Of a DNA stretch of 64,000 nt, positions 26,064 through 36,003 are shown piece after piece (the first letter of the stretch is position 1; every line of letters starts with the position of its first letter). A program made the position numbers and the translations under genes. This DNA is from Azospirillum brasilense (lineage in GTDB: Bacteria; Pseudomonadota; Alphaproteobacteria; Azospirillales; Azospirillaceae): the NCBI RefSeq assembly GCF_007827815.1, contig NZ_VITH01000011.1:165857-229856 (forward strand). The letters run 5' to 3'. The notes under the pieces are model-generated. The model saw only the letters and a list, made by a program, of their open reading frames with translations, was not told where the DNA came from and searched no databases.

Positions 26064-26942
26064 ATGGCCGACATCACGCACGCGCAAATGCCGCATCCCC
26101 CAGCCTCCGCGCACGGCGCGGGCGAGGGCGCCGGCATCCCGCATCCCTACCATCTGGTGAAGCCGAGCCCCTGGCCTCTTCTGGGCGCCTTCGCCGCCGG
26201 TCTGTTCGCGACGGGCATGGTCATCTACATGCACGGCGGCGGCTGGCTGCTGGCCGCCCTCGGCTTCGTGTCCATCCTGGGCGTGATGTTCGGCTGGTGG
26301 CGCGACGTCATTAAGGAGGCGGTGCGCGAGAAGGCGCACACCCCGGTGGTGAAGATCGGCCTGCGCTACGGCATGGCGCTGTTCATCGCCTCGGAGGTGA
26401 TGTTCTTCGCCGCCTTCTTCTGGGCCTTCTACGACGCGGCGCTCTACCCCAAGGTGTTCGCCGAGAACCCGCAGGGCGTCTGGCCACCGCCGAACATCAC
26501 GGTGCTGGAGACCTTCCACCTGCCGCTGATGATGACGCTGATCCTGCTGCTGTCGGGCGTTACCGTCACCTGGGCGCACCACGCCATCCTCGAGGGCCGC
26601 AACAAGGAGGCGTCGCGCGCGCTGGGGCTGACCGTCCTGCTGGGGGTGATGTTCACCTTCTTCCAGGGCTGGGAATACGCCCACGCCGCCTTTGGCTTCA
26701 AGCAGGGCATCTACCCGTCGACCTTCTACATGGCGACCGGCTTCCACGGCTTCCACGTCATCATCGGCACCATCTTCCTGGCGGTCTGCTGGTTCCGCAC
26801 CATGAAGGGCCACTTCACCCCGCGGAGCCATTTCGGCTTCGAGGCGGCGGCCTGGTACTGGCACTTCGTGGATGTGGTCTGGCTGTTCCTGTTCGTGTCG
26901 ATCTACTGGTGGGGGTCGTTGGGCGCCGCCAGCGGCCACTGA
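26064..26942 (+). CDS. ctaE: Cytochrome c oxidase subunit III
   Basis: 292 residues with seven membrane helices. It stabilises the catalytic subunit and binds lipids. Seen: HPYHLVKPSPWPLLGAFAAG at the N-terminus, KIGLRYGMALFIASEVMFF, QGWEYAHAAFGFKQGIYPST, FYMATGFHGFHVIIGT and the terminal WYWHFVDVVWLFLFVSIYWW. It is the last structural oxidase gene, followed by a hairpin and then by genes for a DUF983 protein and Surf1. Confidence 0.97.
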   Translation: MADITHAQMPHPPASAHGAGEGAGIPHPYHLVKPSPWPLLGAFAAGLFATGMVIYMHGGGWLLAALGFVSILGVMFGWWRDVIKEAVREKAHTPVVKIGLRYGMALFIASEVMFFAAFFWAFYDAALYPKVFAENPQGVWPPPNITVLETFHLPLMMTLILLLSGVTVTWAHHAILEGRNKEASRALGLTVLLGVMFTFFQGWEYAHAAFGFKQGIYPSTFYMATGFHGFHVIIGTIFLAVCWFRTMKGHFTPRSHFGFEAAAWYWHFVDVVWLFLFVSIYWWGSLGAASGH

Positions 26943-26964
26943 TCAATCCCCCTTGTCGCCTTGC

Positions 26965-26999
26965 GAAGCCCTTCTCCTCCACCGGGGGAGAGGGGCTTC
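26965..26999 (+). terminator. Hairpin between ctaE and the DUF983 gene
   Basis: A 13-bp stem (GAAGCCCTTCTCC / GGAGAGGGGCTTC, one T-G pair) with a nine-base loop starts 23 bp after ctaE. It may reduce transcription into the downstream assembly genes or protect the 3' end of ctaE mRNA. The sequence resembles half of the palindromic elements of this window. No T tract follows. Confidence 0.5.
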
Positions 27000-27024
27000 C
27001 CGTTCCTGGAAGGAGGCGAATGAT

Positions 27025-27399
27025 TTGAGCACGTACTACTCCAGCCCATCGCCCCTGACCGCCGGCCTGCGCTGCGCCTGCCCGCGCTGCGGACGGGGCA
27101 AGCTGTTCAACGGCTACCTGACGGTCAACGAGCGCTGTTCGGTGTGCAACCTGAACCTCGCCCGGCAGGACAGCGGCGACGGGCCGGCGGTCTTCCTGAT
27201 CTTCATCCTGGGTTTCCTGGTCGTGCCGGTGGCGTTGTGGGTGTCGATGTCGGTGGACTGGCCGCTGTGGCTGCACGCCGTCGTCTGGAGCATCGTCGTG
27301 CTCGGGCTGGCGCTCGGCATGCTGCGCCCGGCCAAGGCCTATGTGGTAGCGCTCCAGTACCGCCACCGCCGCAACGAGCTGGAGGACCCGGACGAGTGA
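27025..27399 (+). CDS. DUF983 family membrane protein
   Basis: 124 residues from a TTG start preceded by a perfect AGGAGG eight bases upstream; no ATG lies in a suitable place. The N-terminus carries a Cys pattern (RCACPRCGRGKLFNGYLTVN, then CSVCNLNL), two C-x2-C pairs that could bind zinc or a related metal. Two membrane helices follow (VFLIFILGFLVVPVALWVSM and LHAVVWSIVVLGLALGML). DUF983 genes are regularly found between subunit III and surf1 in alphaproteobacteria, suggesting an oxidase assembly role, but none is proven. surf1 starts 2 bp after its stop. Confidence 0.88.
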   Translation: MSTYYSSPSPLTAGLRCACPRCGRGKLFNGYLTVNERCSVCNLNLARQDSGDGPAVFLIFILGFLVVPVALWVSMSVDWPLWLHAVVWSIVVLGLALGMLRPAKAYVVALQYRHRRNELEDPDE

Positions 27400-27401
27400 C
27401 C

Positions 27402-28154
27402 ATGAGCGCCGCCGCCGAACCCCGCCGCTTCCGCCCTTCGCTGTGGGCGACGCTGATCACCGTGCCCGCCGTGCTGGTCATGCTGGGGCTGGGCACGTGG
27501 CAGATGCAGCGGCTGGCGTGGAAGGAGGATCTGGTCCGCCGGGTGGAGCAGCGGCTGCACGCCGCCCCCATCCCGCTGCCCCCCACGATCGCCGATCCGG
27601 AGGCGTTGGAGTTCCGCCCGGTGACCGTCACCGGGCGCTTCCTGAACGACAAGGAATTGCTGCTGGTGGCCCGGCCCCGGCAGGGGCAGGCGGGCTACGA
27701 GCTGCTGACCCCGCTGCAGCGCCCGGTCGAGGACGGCGGCGGCGTGGTGCTGGTCAACCGCGGCTTCCTGCCCATGGACAAGCGCACCCCCGCCAGCCGT
27801 CTGGAGAGCCGGGTGGAGGGGCCGGTGACGGTCACCGGTCTGGTCCGCCTGCCGCAGCCCGCCGGCTGGTTCCAGCCGGGCAACCGGCCCGGAGCGGAAT
27901 CCTGGATGCGGCTGGACCCGCCGGCCATGGCGGCCTCCGCCGGCCTGGAGACCGTCGCCCCGCTGGTGGTCGAGATAACTCCCGACCCGGCGCGCGGCAA
28001 CGCGCCCCAGACCGGGATGCTGAACGGGATTCAGCCGCTCGTCGAGCTTCCCAACAACCATAGGCAATACGCGTTCACCTGGTATAGCCTCGCCGCGACG
28101 CTGGTCGTCGTCTATGTGCTGTCCCAACGCCGGAGAACCGGTCCGGCATCCTAG
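27402..28154 (+). CDS. Surf1 family cytochrome oxidase biogenesis protein
   Basis: 250 residues with the usual Surf1 plan: a membrane helix at each end (LWATLITVPAVLVMLGLGTW and FTWYSLAATLVVVYVLSQRR) and a periplasmic domain between. Conserved pieces are GTWQMQRLAWKEDLV at the start of the domain, VVLVNRGFLPMDKR and the terminal NNHRQYAFTWYSLA. Surf1 helps insert heme a into subunit I. It follows the DUF983 gene after 2 bp. In many relatives the next genes are those for threonine synthesis; here an M32 carboxypeptidase comes first. Confidence 0.93.
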   Translation: MSAAAEPRRFRPSLWATLITVPAVLVMLGLGTWQMQRLAWKEDLVRRVEQRLHAAPIPLPPTIADPEALEFRPVTVTGRFLNDKELLLVARPRQGQAGYELLTPLQRPVEDGGGVVLVNRGFLPMDKRTPASRLESRVEGPVTVTGLVRLPQPAGWFQPGNRPGAESWMRLDPPAMAASAGLETVAPLVVEITPDPARGNAPQTGMLNGIQPLVELPNNHRQYAFTWYSLAATLVVVYVLSQRRRTGPAS

Positions 28155-28165
28155 GAGTTGCGTCC

Positions 28166-29662
<1,497 letters not shown>

Positions 29663-29671
29663 GTGGAGCCT

Positions 29672-29762
29672 TTGCCCCCTCCCTAACCCTCCCCCGCTGA
29701 CGCAGGGAAGGGGACTTATTCTCCCTCTCCCGCGAAGCGGGGGAGGGCCGGGGTGGGGGCAA
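29672..29762. repeat. REP-like palindromic element, type 1 (copy D)
   Basis: 91 bp bounded by TTGCCCCC (29672-29679) and GGGGGCAA (29755-29762). The interior CCCTCTCCCGC GAA GCGGGGGAGGG hairpin is the same as in copy A (3895-3984). It lies between the M32 peptidase gene and the GH5 gene. Confidence 0.85.
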
Positions 29763-30075
29763 GGGGGCGCCGAAACATGTTCGCTGATGCGGAAGAATCC
29801 GCATAATCCACCGAACGCAAAAGGCTGACCCGTAACCCTCCTTCGTTCCCGTGCGCCGCTTCGCGCCATCAAGCAATCAATCCGAAAAACAGCCTCAAGA
29901 CAGCGCAAGCACTCGACGTGTCTTCCTTGTCTCAAATGTCTTCAAAATCCGCTCTTCCGGACATGGTCACACATGCCTTGGATTGCCGGAATTGAGCGAC
30001 ATTCCCGGCAATATTTCGTTAACCATAAGCCGCCAGCTTCCGGCCCAACGCGAATGGCAACGAGGGCTGAGCACA
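29763..30075. other. Upstream region of the GH5 gene
   Basis: About 310 bp with lower GC than the neighbourhood, most clearly at 29850-30040. An interrupted inverted repeat, TTGCCGGAAT (29983-29992) and ATTCCCGGCAA (30001-30011), differing by one base, could be an operator. GAGGG at 30062-30066 is a plausible ribosome binding site for ATG 30076. The reading frame of the gene is open through much of this region without a recognisable signal peptide. No promoter assigned. Confidence 0.4.
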
Positions 30076-31401
30076 ATGGGCATCGCCAAGGGCTTCCTAC
30101 ACACGGACGGCAACCAGATCGTCGATTCGTCGGGTCAGAACGTCAAGCTGACGGGCGTCAACTGGTTCGGCGGCGAGGGCTTCGTCTTCAACCCCAACGG
30201 CATGGACATGCGCGGGTACTGGGGGATGATGGAGCAGATGAAGGAGATGGGCTTCAACACCATCCGCCTGCCGTGGAGCGACGCGGCTCTGGACGCCGAC
30301 CGGGCGACGGGCATCGACACCTCCAAGAATCCCGACCTCGCGAACAAGTCCCCGCTTGAGGTCATGGACAAGGTGATCGACTACGCCGGGCGCATCGGCA
30401 TGAAGGTCATCCTCGACCACCATCGCTCCAGCGACGGTGCGTCGGCCAACGAGAACGGCCTGTGGTACGACGACAAGTACCCGGAGTCGAAGATGATCGA
30501 AAACTGGAAGATGCTGGCCGAGCGCTACAAGGGCAACGACACCGTCGTCGGCGCCGACCTGCACAACGAGCCGCACGGGCAGGCGACCTGGGGTGGCGGC
30601 GACAAGGCCACCGACTGGGCCTGGGCCGCGGAGCGCATCGGCAACGAAATCCAGTCCGTGAACAAGGATTGGCTGCTGCTGGTCGAGGGCGTCGAAATCC
30701 ACGAGAACCAGTGGGAGTGGTGGGGCGGCAACCTGCGCGGCGCCAAGGACCGCCCGATCGAGTTCGACAATCCGGGCAAGCTGGTCTACTCGGTCCACTC
30801 CTACGGCCCGTCCATCCATGAGATGGAGTGGTTCAAGGCCAGCGACTACCCGAACAACCTGCCGGGCCAGTACACCGACAATTGGGGCTGGCTGCTGAAG
30901 GAAGACAAGGCGCCCGTGCTGGTCGGCGAGTTCGGCGGCAAGCTGGAGACCGACCAGGACAAGGCCTACATGGCTAAGCTGATCGACTACATGAACGGCG
31001 ACCTGGACGGCAACGGCACCAACGACCTCGGCGCCGGCAAAGAAGGGGCGAGCTGGACCTACTGGTCGTGGAACCCGAACTCGGGCGACACCGGCGGCAT
31101 CCTGAAGGACGATTGGCAGACGGTCGACCAGACCAAGTACAACGCCATCAAGGAAGGCCTGTTCGACGGCGTCAGCCCGGCCAAGGCCGCCTGGGCTCCG
31201 GCGAAGGCCCAGGCGCTGGGGGAGGGCGACATCAACGTCCTGTCCCACACGGTGGCCCAGCCGCAGGCGGCGGACCACAGCACCGCCGCCCTGGTGGACG
31301 CCGCGCTCGCCGCCCAGACGGTGGCGCTTCCGCCGGTCGACGCTGCGCACGATCCGTCGGCGCTGCATCACGACCCGCTGGACGTCCACACCGGCGCCTG
31401 A
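30076..31401 (+). CDS. GH5 family glycoside hydrolase (endoglucanase-like)
   Basis: 441 residues. The N-terminal VKLTGVNWFGGEGFVFNPNG, then GFNTIRLPWSDAAL, is characteristic of GH5 (cellulase A) enzymes. The catalytic acid is Glu165 in ADLHNEPHGQAT and the nucleophile Glu285 in VLVGEFGGKLET; DHHRSSDG and YSVHSYGPSI are further active-site segments. A Ca-binding-like loop, DLDGNGTNDLGAG, lies near residue 315. The last 90 residues are Ala/Pro/His-rich and of unknown role. No Sec signal peptide is visible, so export, if any, would need another route such as a C-terminal type I signal. Substrate could be beta-1,4-glucan or a related polymer. It sits between an M32 peptidase gene and thrC. Confidence 0.88.
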   Translation: MGIAKGFLHTDGNQIVDSSGQNVKLTGVNWFGGEGFVFNPNGMDMRGYWGMMEQMKEMGFNTIRLPWSDAALDADRATGIDTSKNPDLANKSPLEVMDKVIDYAGRIGMKVILDHHRSSDGASANENGLWYDDKYPESKMIENWKMLAERYKGNDTVVGADLHNEPHGQATWGGGDKATDWAWAAERIGNEIQSVNKDWLLLVEGVEIHENQWEWWGGNLRGAKDRPIEFDNPGKLVYSVHSYGPSIHEMEWFKASDYPNNLPGQYTDNWGWLLKEDKAPVLVGEFGGKLETDQDKAYMAKLIDYMNGDLDGNGTNDLGAGKEGASWTYWSWNPNSGDTGGILKDDWQTVDQTKYNAIKEGLFDGVSPAKAAWAPAKAQALGEGDINVLSHTVAQPQAADHSTAALVDAALAAQTVALPPVDAAHDPSALHHDPLDVHTGA

Positions 31402-31411
31402 TCGGCGGGCA

Positions 31412-31458
31412 GCATTCCACCGTCCCTCTCCCGGGGTGGGAGAGGGACGGTGGAATGC
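31412..31458 (+). terminator. Perfect 21-bp hairpin between the GH5 gene and thrC
   Basis: Arms 31412-31432 and 31438-31458 are exact reverse complements over 21 bp, with a five-base GGGGT loop, 10 bp after the GH5 stop. The CCCTCTCCC / GGGAGAGGG core resembles the palindromic elements of the window, flanked by GCATTCCACC / GGTGGAATGC. No T tract follows, so it may be a terminator or a degenerate repeat. Confidence 0.65.
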
Positions 31459-31575
31459 AACGCACCCGGAACCCGCCGCTTGCGCCGCGTGTGGGAGGGC
31501 GCTAACTATGCCCGTTCCACAAGAGTCGCCGGCCCGCCACAGCGTCGGCCACCTTCAGGCGTCGGAGAGTGTGCG

Positions 31576-32988
31576 TTGAAGTACGTCAGCACGCGGGGCC
31601 AGGCCCCGGTCCTGGGTTTCGAGGAAGTCCTTCTGGCCGGTCTCGCGCGTGACGGCGGCCTCTATGTCCCGGAAAGCTGGCCGCAGTTCTCGGCCGACGA
31701 GATCCGCGCGATGCGCGGCCTTCCCTACAGCGAGATCGCCGTGCGCGTCATGCTGCCCTTCCTGGGCGGCGCCATCGCCGAGGACGACTTCCGCGCCATC
31801 GTGAAGGACGCCTACGCCAGCTTCGACCACGCCGCGGTGGTGCCGCTGGTGCAGCTCGACCAGCGCATCTGGGTGATGGAGCTGTTCCACGGCCCCACGC
31901 TGGCCTTCAAGGATGTGGCGCTGCAACTGCTCGGCCGCCTGTTCGACCATGTGCTGGCCAAGCGCGGCGAGCGGGTGACCATCGTCGGCGCCACCTCGGG
32001 AGACACCGGTTCCGCCGCCATCGAGGCGTGCCGCGATCGCCAGAACGTGGACATCTTCATCCTGCACCCGAAGGGCCGCACGTCGGAGGTGCAGCGCCGC
32101 CAGATGACCAGCGTCCTGTCGGACAACGTGCACAACATCGCGCTGCACGGCACCTTCGACGACTGCCAGGATCTGGTGAAGGCGCTGTTCAACGACATGG
32201 CCTTCCGCGACAAGATGGGCCTGTCGGCGGTGAACTCGATCAACTGGGCGCGCATCATGGCCCAGATCGTCTATTACTTCGCCGCCGCGGTGGCGCTGGG
32301 CGCGCCCGACCGCAAGGTGGCCTTCACCGTGCCCACCGGCAATTTCGGCAACGTCTACGCCGCCTACGGCGCGCGGGCGATGGGCCTGCCGGTGGAGCGG
32401 CTGGTCGTGGGCTCCAACACCAACGACATCCTGGCCCGCTTTTTTGCCAGCGGCACCATGTCGGCGGCTCCGGTCGTGCCCACATTGAGTCCCAGCATGG
32501 ACATCCAGATCTCCTCCAACTTCGAGCGGCTGCTGTTCGACCTGCTGGGCCGCGACGGCGCCGCCGTGCAGGCCGCCATGGAGCGGTTCCGTGCGGAGGG
32601 CAAATTCGCCGTCACCGACGAGCAACTGGCCGAGGCGCACGGCATCTTCACGGCCAATCGCGCGGATGATGCGCTGACCATGGACATCATCAAGGACGTC
32701 TGGAAAAAGACCGGCGGCTATCAGGTCGATCCGCACACCGCCGTCGGCATCCATTCCGCCATGGTGGCGCCGGTCGATCCGTCGGTGCCGGTGGTCGTGA
32801 TGGCGACCGCGCATCCCGCCAAGTTCCCCGACGCCGTGGAGACGGCCACGGGCCGGCGCCCGGTCCTGCCGCCGCGCCTCGCCGACCTCTACGAGCGGGA
32901 GGAGCGGCTGTCGGAGCTGCCCAACGACGTGGCGGCGGTCCAGGAGTTCGTCGTCGCCCGCGCCCGCGCCGCCAAGGAGGCCGCATGA
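31576..32988 (+). CDS. thrC: Threonine synthase
   Basis: 470 residues. It converts O-phosphohomoserine to threonine with PLP, the last step of threonine synthesis; thrB lies at 40.9-41.9 kb on the other strand. It starts at TTG with GGAGAG six bases upstream; the product (M)KYVSTRGQAPVLGFEEVLLA matches family N-termini. ATGs further upstream would add an Arg/Pro-rich leader. The PLP lysine is K112 in HGPTLAFKDVALQLLG. SGDTGSAAIEACRDR and PTGNFGNVYAAY bind the phosphate. The stop overlaps the next start (ATGA). Confidence 0.95.
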   Translation: MKYVSTRGQAPVLGFEEVLLAGLARDGGLYVPESWPQFSADEIRAMRGLPYSEIAVRVMLPFLGGAIAEDDFRAIVKDAYASFDHAAVVPLVQLDQRIWVMELFHGPTLAFKDVALQLLGRLFDHVLAKRGERVTIVGATSGDTGSAAIEACRDRQNVDIFILHPKGRTSEVQRRQMTSVLSDNVHNIALHGTFDDCQDLVKALFNDMAFRDKMGLSAVNSINWARIMAQIVYYFAAAVALGAPDRKVAFTVPTGNFGNVYAAYGARAMGLPVERLVVGSNTNDILARFFASGTMSAAPVVPTLSPSMDIQISSNFERLLFDLLGRDGAAVQAAMERFRAEGKFAVTDEQLAEAHGIFTANRADDALTMDIIKDVWKKTGGYQVDPHTAVGIHSAMVAPVDPSVPVVVMATAHPAKFPDAVETATGRRPVLPPRLADLYEREERLSELPNDVAAVQEFVVARARAAKEAA

Positions 32989-34241
32989 GCATCCGCGTGA
33001 CCACGCTGCCGAACGGGCTGCGCGTCGCCACCGACACGATGCCCGGCGTGCAGTCGGTCTCGCTCGGCTGCTGGGTCGGGGTCGGCACGCGCAACGAGTC
33101 CGCGAACGTCAACGGCGTGGCGCATCTCGTCGAGCACATGCTGTTCAAGGGCACCGAGCGGCGCTCCGCCTTCCGCATCTCCGAGGAGATCGAGAATGTC
33201 GGCGGCCAGCTCAACGCCTACACGACGCGCGAGCAGACGGCCTATTACGCCAAGGTCCTGCACGAGGACACGGCGCTGGCGCTCGACCTCATCGCCGACA
33301 TGCTCCAGAACTCCGTCCTCGACAGCGAGGAGCTGGTGCGGGAGCGCACGGTGGTGCTTCAGGAGATCGGCCAGTCCGCCGACACTCCCGACGACATCAT
33401 CTTCGACCATTTCCAGTCGACCGCCTATCCGGGGCAGGCGCTGGGGCGTCCCGTCCTGGGGTCGTCGGAAATCGTCGGCGCCCTGTCGCGGCCGGCGCTG
33501 GTCGATTACATCGACGGCCATTACGGCGCGCCGGGCATCGTCCTGGCCGCCGCCGGGCGGCTGGAGCACGACCGGCTGGTCGACATGGCCCTGTCGGCCT
33601 TCGACGGGCTGTCCTCCCGCCCGGCGCCGGAATCCGAGGACGCGCGCTACGCCGGGGGCGACTTCCGCGAGGCGCGGGACCTGGAGCAGATGCACCTCGT
33701 GCTGGGCTTCGACGGGGTGGGGGTGCACGACCCGGACTATTACGCCCATTCGGTGATGTCGACGCTGCTCGGCGGCGGCATGTCCTCCCGCCTCTTCCAG
33801 GAGGTGCGGGAGAAGCGCGGGCTGGTCTATTCCATCTACACCTTCTCCGGCGCCTACCGCGACGGCGGGCTGTTCGGCGTCTACGCCGGCACCGGCGAGG
33901 ACGAGGTGGCAGAGCTGGTCCCGGTCGTCTGCGACGAGCTGATGCGGGTGACCGAGGACGTGACCGAGGAGGAGGTGGCGCGCGCCGCCGCCCAGCTCCG
34001 CGCCGGGACGCTGATGGCCCTGGAAAGCTCCATGTCGCGCTGCGAGCAGCTCGGCCAGCAGCTTCTGGTCTATGGGCGTCCCGTGCCGGTGGAGGAGATC
34101 GTCGAGAAGATCGGGGCGGTCGACCGCGAGTCCATCGTCCGCGTCGCCCGGCGCCTGCGCGAAAGCCGCCCCACCGTGGCGGCACTCGGCCCGATCGGAC
34201 GGCTTGAGGAGTATGACCGCATCGCCGCGCGGTTCCGGTAA
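32985..34241 (+). CDS. M16 family zinc peptidase (processing-peptidase-like)
   Basis: 418 residues. The inverted zinc motif HLVEHMLFKG places His47, Glu50 and His51, and the distal Glu lies in EELVRERTVVLQEI. These are the features of active M16 peptidases similar to the beta subunit of mitochondrial processing peptidase. The glycine-rich loop GGGMSSRLFQEVREKRGLVY is present. No signal peptide is seen, so it is probably cytoplasmic. Its substrate in bacteria is unclear. The start overlaps the thrC stop, a pairing kept in many alphaproteobacteria, and a GNAT gene follows 27 bp later. Confidence 0.93.
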   Translation: MSIRVTTLPNGLRVATDTMPGVQSVSLGCWVGVGTRNESANVNGVAHLVEHMLFKGTERRSAFRISEEIENVGGQLNAYTTREQTAYYAKVLHEDTALALDLIADMLQNSVLDSEELVRERTVVLQEIGQSADTPDDIIFDHFQSTAYPGQALGRPVLGSSEIVGALSRPALVDYIDGHYGAPGIVLAAAGRLEHDRLVDMALSAFDGLSSRPAPESEDARYAGGDFREARDLEQMHLVLGFDGVGVHDPDYYAHSVMSTLLGGGMSSRLFQEVREKRGLVYSIYTFSGAYRDGGLFGVYAGTGEDEVAELVPVVCDELMRVTEDVTEEEVARAAAQLRAGTLMALESSMSRCEQLGQQLLVYGRPVPVEEIVEKIGAVDRESIVRVARRLRESRPTVAALGPIGRLEEYDRIAARFR

Positions 34242-34268
34242 GGGACGCGCCAGGGTGGGAGGGGCAGC

Positions 34269-34859
34269 ATGATCCGCCTGCTCGGCGGTGGTCTCATCAG
34301 CCCGCCGGCGGTCCGGCTCGACGGGCCGGTCTGCTACATCCGCCCGCCGCTGCCGCGGGACTGGCGGGAATGGGCCGACCTGCGGGCGGACTCCCGCGCT
34401 TTCCTGACCCCCTGGGAGCCGACCTGGCCGGCGGACGCGCTGACCCGCGCCGCCTTCGGGCGGCGGCTGCGGCGGCAGGCCCAGGAGTGGCGCGACGACC
34501 AGGGCTACAGCTTCCTCGTCTACGACCGCGCGACCGACCGGCTGGTCGGCGGGCTGGGGCTGACCAACCTGCGGCGTGGCGTGGCCCAGATGGCGACGCT
34601 CGGCTACTGGGTCGGGCAGCCCTACGCGCGCAACGGCTACATGTCCGGCGCGACCCGGCTGGTGCTGGATTTCGCCTTCGGGCAATTGGGGCTGCACCGG
34701 GTCGAGGCGGCCTGCCTGCCGACCAACGCGCCAAGCCGCGGCCTGCTGGAAAAGGTCGGCTTCACCCACGAAGGCTACGCGCGCGGCTATCTGCGCATCG
34801 ACGGGGTGTGGCGGGATCATGTCCTCTACGCCATCCTGCGCGAGGAGTGGCAGGGATAA
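34269..34859 (+). CDS. GNAT family N-acetyltransferase (RimJ/RimL-like)
   Basis: 196 residues. The GNAT core includes PPLPRDWREWADLRADSRAF at the start, LVGGLGLTNLRRGVAQMATL, GYWVGQPYARNGYMSGATRL (acetyl-CoA loop region) and NAPSRGLLEKVGFTHEGYAR. This is the pattern of ribosomal-protein-alanine acetyltransferases RimJ/RimL. The true substrate cannot be told from sequence. It is the third gene of the thrC, M16 peptidase, GNAT run on the plus strand. Confidence 0.9.
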   Translation: MIRLLGGGLISPPAVRLDGPVCYIRPPLPRDWREWADLRADSRAFLTPWEPTWPADALTRAAFGRRLRRQAQEWRDDQGYSFLVYDRATDRLVGGLGLTNLRRGVAQMATLGYWVGQPYARNGYMSGATRLVLDFAFGQLGLHRVEAACLPTNAPSRGLLEKVGFTHEGYARGYLRIDGVWRDHVLYAILREEWQG

Positions 34860-34951
34860 CCCCTCCGGTCGGGGTGCCCGACTCCGGAATCCCAAGGGTT
34901 TGTCCCGGGCGGCTTAACCCATGGTTAAGGGAGCGGGCGCAGGCTGACGGC

Positions 34952-35197
34952 ATGTCCTTCGCATCGCATGAGGCGGATATGTCGTCGAACCCCACCTATC
35001 CGAACGCCACTTGGACGAAAGAGGATTCCCTCACCTACGCCGTCGAACTGGACGGGCGCCGCGTCGATCTGCGCTATGAGGCGTCGGGTTTCCAGAGCGG
35101 CTGGGCGGTCTACGCCGGTGACGAGCTGGTCGAGCGGTGCAGCGAGCTCATGCAGGCCCGCGGCCTCGCCCTGGCGATCGCCAGCAAGGCCCCGTAA
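34952..35197 (+). CDS. Hypothetical small protein
   Basis: 81 residues, or 72 if ATG 34979 (after GAGGCGG) is used. The product has an even mix of charged and hydrophobic residues, with strand-like segments (LTYAVELDGRRVDLRYEASG, WAVYAGDELV) and a C-terminal helix (CSELMQARGLALAIASKAP). It looks like a small soluble alpha/beta domain. No family recognised. The codon use resembles that of neighbours. Confidence 0.6.
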   Translation: MSFASHEADMSSNPTYPNATWTKEDSLTYAVELDGRRVDLRYEASGFQSGWAVYAGDELVERCSELMQARGLALAIASKAP

Positions 35198-35269
35198 CCG
35201 CGTTTTGACGTGAGGTCCCGCCGCTTGTTGCGCGGCGGGTTTGTTCCCCCTGGTGCGGAGCGGACGCCG

Positions 35270-35845
35270 TCAGGCGTGCCCGGCCTCCGCCGACAGCATG
35301 GACAGGCTGACGCCGAGCTTGGCGATCGAGCGCTCCCACTTGGTGTCCAGTTCGGGATCGAACAGCAGGGTCTCGTCGCAGGGCACGTTCAGCCAGCCGT
35401 TCGCCTGGATTTCCGCGTCCAATTGTCCCGGCCCCCAGCCGGCGTAGCCGAGCAGCAGGATGTTGCGGCGCGGTCCACGGTCCTCGGAAATCGCGCGCAG
35501 GATGTCGATGGTCGCGGTCAGCGCCACCTCGTCGTCCACCACCAGCGTGCCGTCCCGCACGTAATCGGTCGAATGCAGGACGAATCCGCGCCCGGACTCC
35601 ACGGGACCGCCATAATGGACAGGCATGTTGGCGACCGGCTCCTGGATTTCGATCTCCAGCTGCTCCAGCAAATCCTCGAAGGTGACCGACCCGAACAGGC
35701 GATTGACAACGAGGCCCATGGCGCCGTCTTCGTTGTGGGCGCACATATAGATCACGGTCCGCTGGAAACGCGGGTCCGTCATGCCCGGCATGGCGATCAG
35801 CAACTGGCCGGTCAGATAGTCCGAGGACTTGGTCAGGTGCGGCAT
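35270..35845 (-). CDS. YqgE/AlgH family protein
   Basis: 191 residues. The start SDYLTGQLLIAMPGMTDPRF is the family signature, followed by TVIYMCAHNEDGAMGLVVNR, YGGPVESGRGFVLHS and LLLGYAGWGPGQLDAE. YqgE/AlgH proteins are soluble and widespread in proteobacteria. AlgH was linked to alginate regulation in Pseudomonas, but the biochemical role is not settled. The start at 35845 (MPHLTKSSD) fits homologues; 29 further residues are possible in frame. It is divergent from the DsbD-like gene. Confidence 0.92.
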   Translation of the reverse strand: MPHLTKSSDYLTGQLLIAMPGMTDPRFQRTVIYMCAHNEDGAMGLVVNRLFGSVTFEDLLEQLEIEIQEPVANMPVHYGGPVESGRGFVLHSTDYVRDGTLVVDDEVALTATIDILRAISEDRGPRRNILLLGYAGWGPGQLDAEIQANGWLNVPCDETLLFDPELDTKWERSIAKLGVSLSMLSAEAGHA

Positions 35846-36003
35846 GGGCGCTATCCTTAGTGTCGGGGGACGGGCGGACCGTTTGGCGGCCGCCCGAAGC
35901 CGTCTTCGCCCGAGTGTGACAGCACGGGCCAAGCTTTGTCATCCATATACAGCCGCGGCCGATGGGCGGCCCGCTGCGTCTTGATATGAGAACAGTCGGT
36001 GCG

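Noticed and set aside
34952..35197. Third component of the thrC-M16-GNAT operon
   Set aside because: Same strand but 92 bp from the GNAT gene and with uncertain start; no evidence ties it to the operon.
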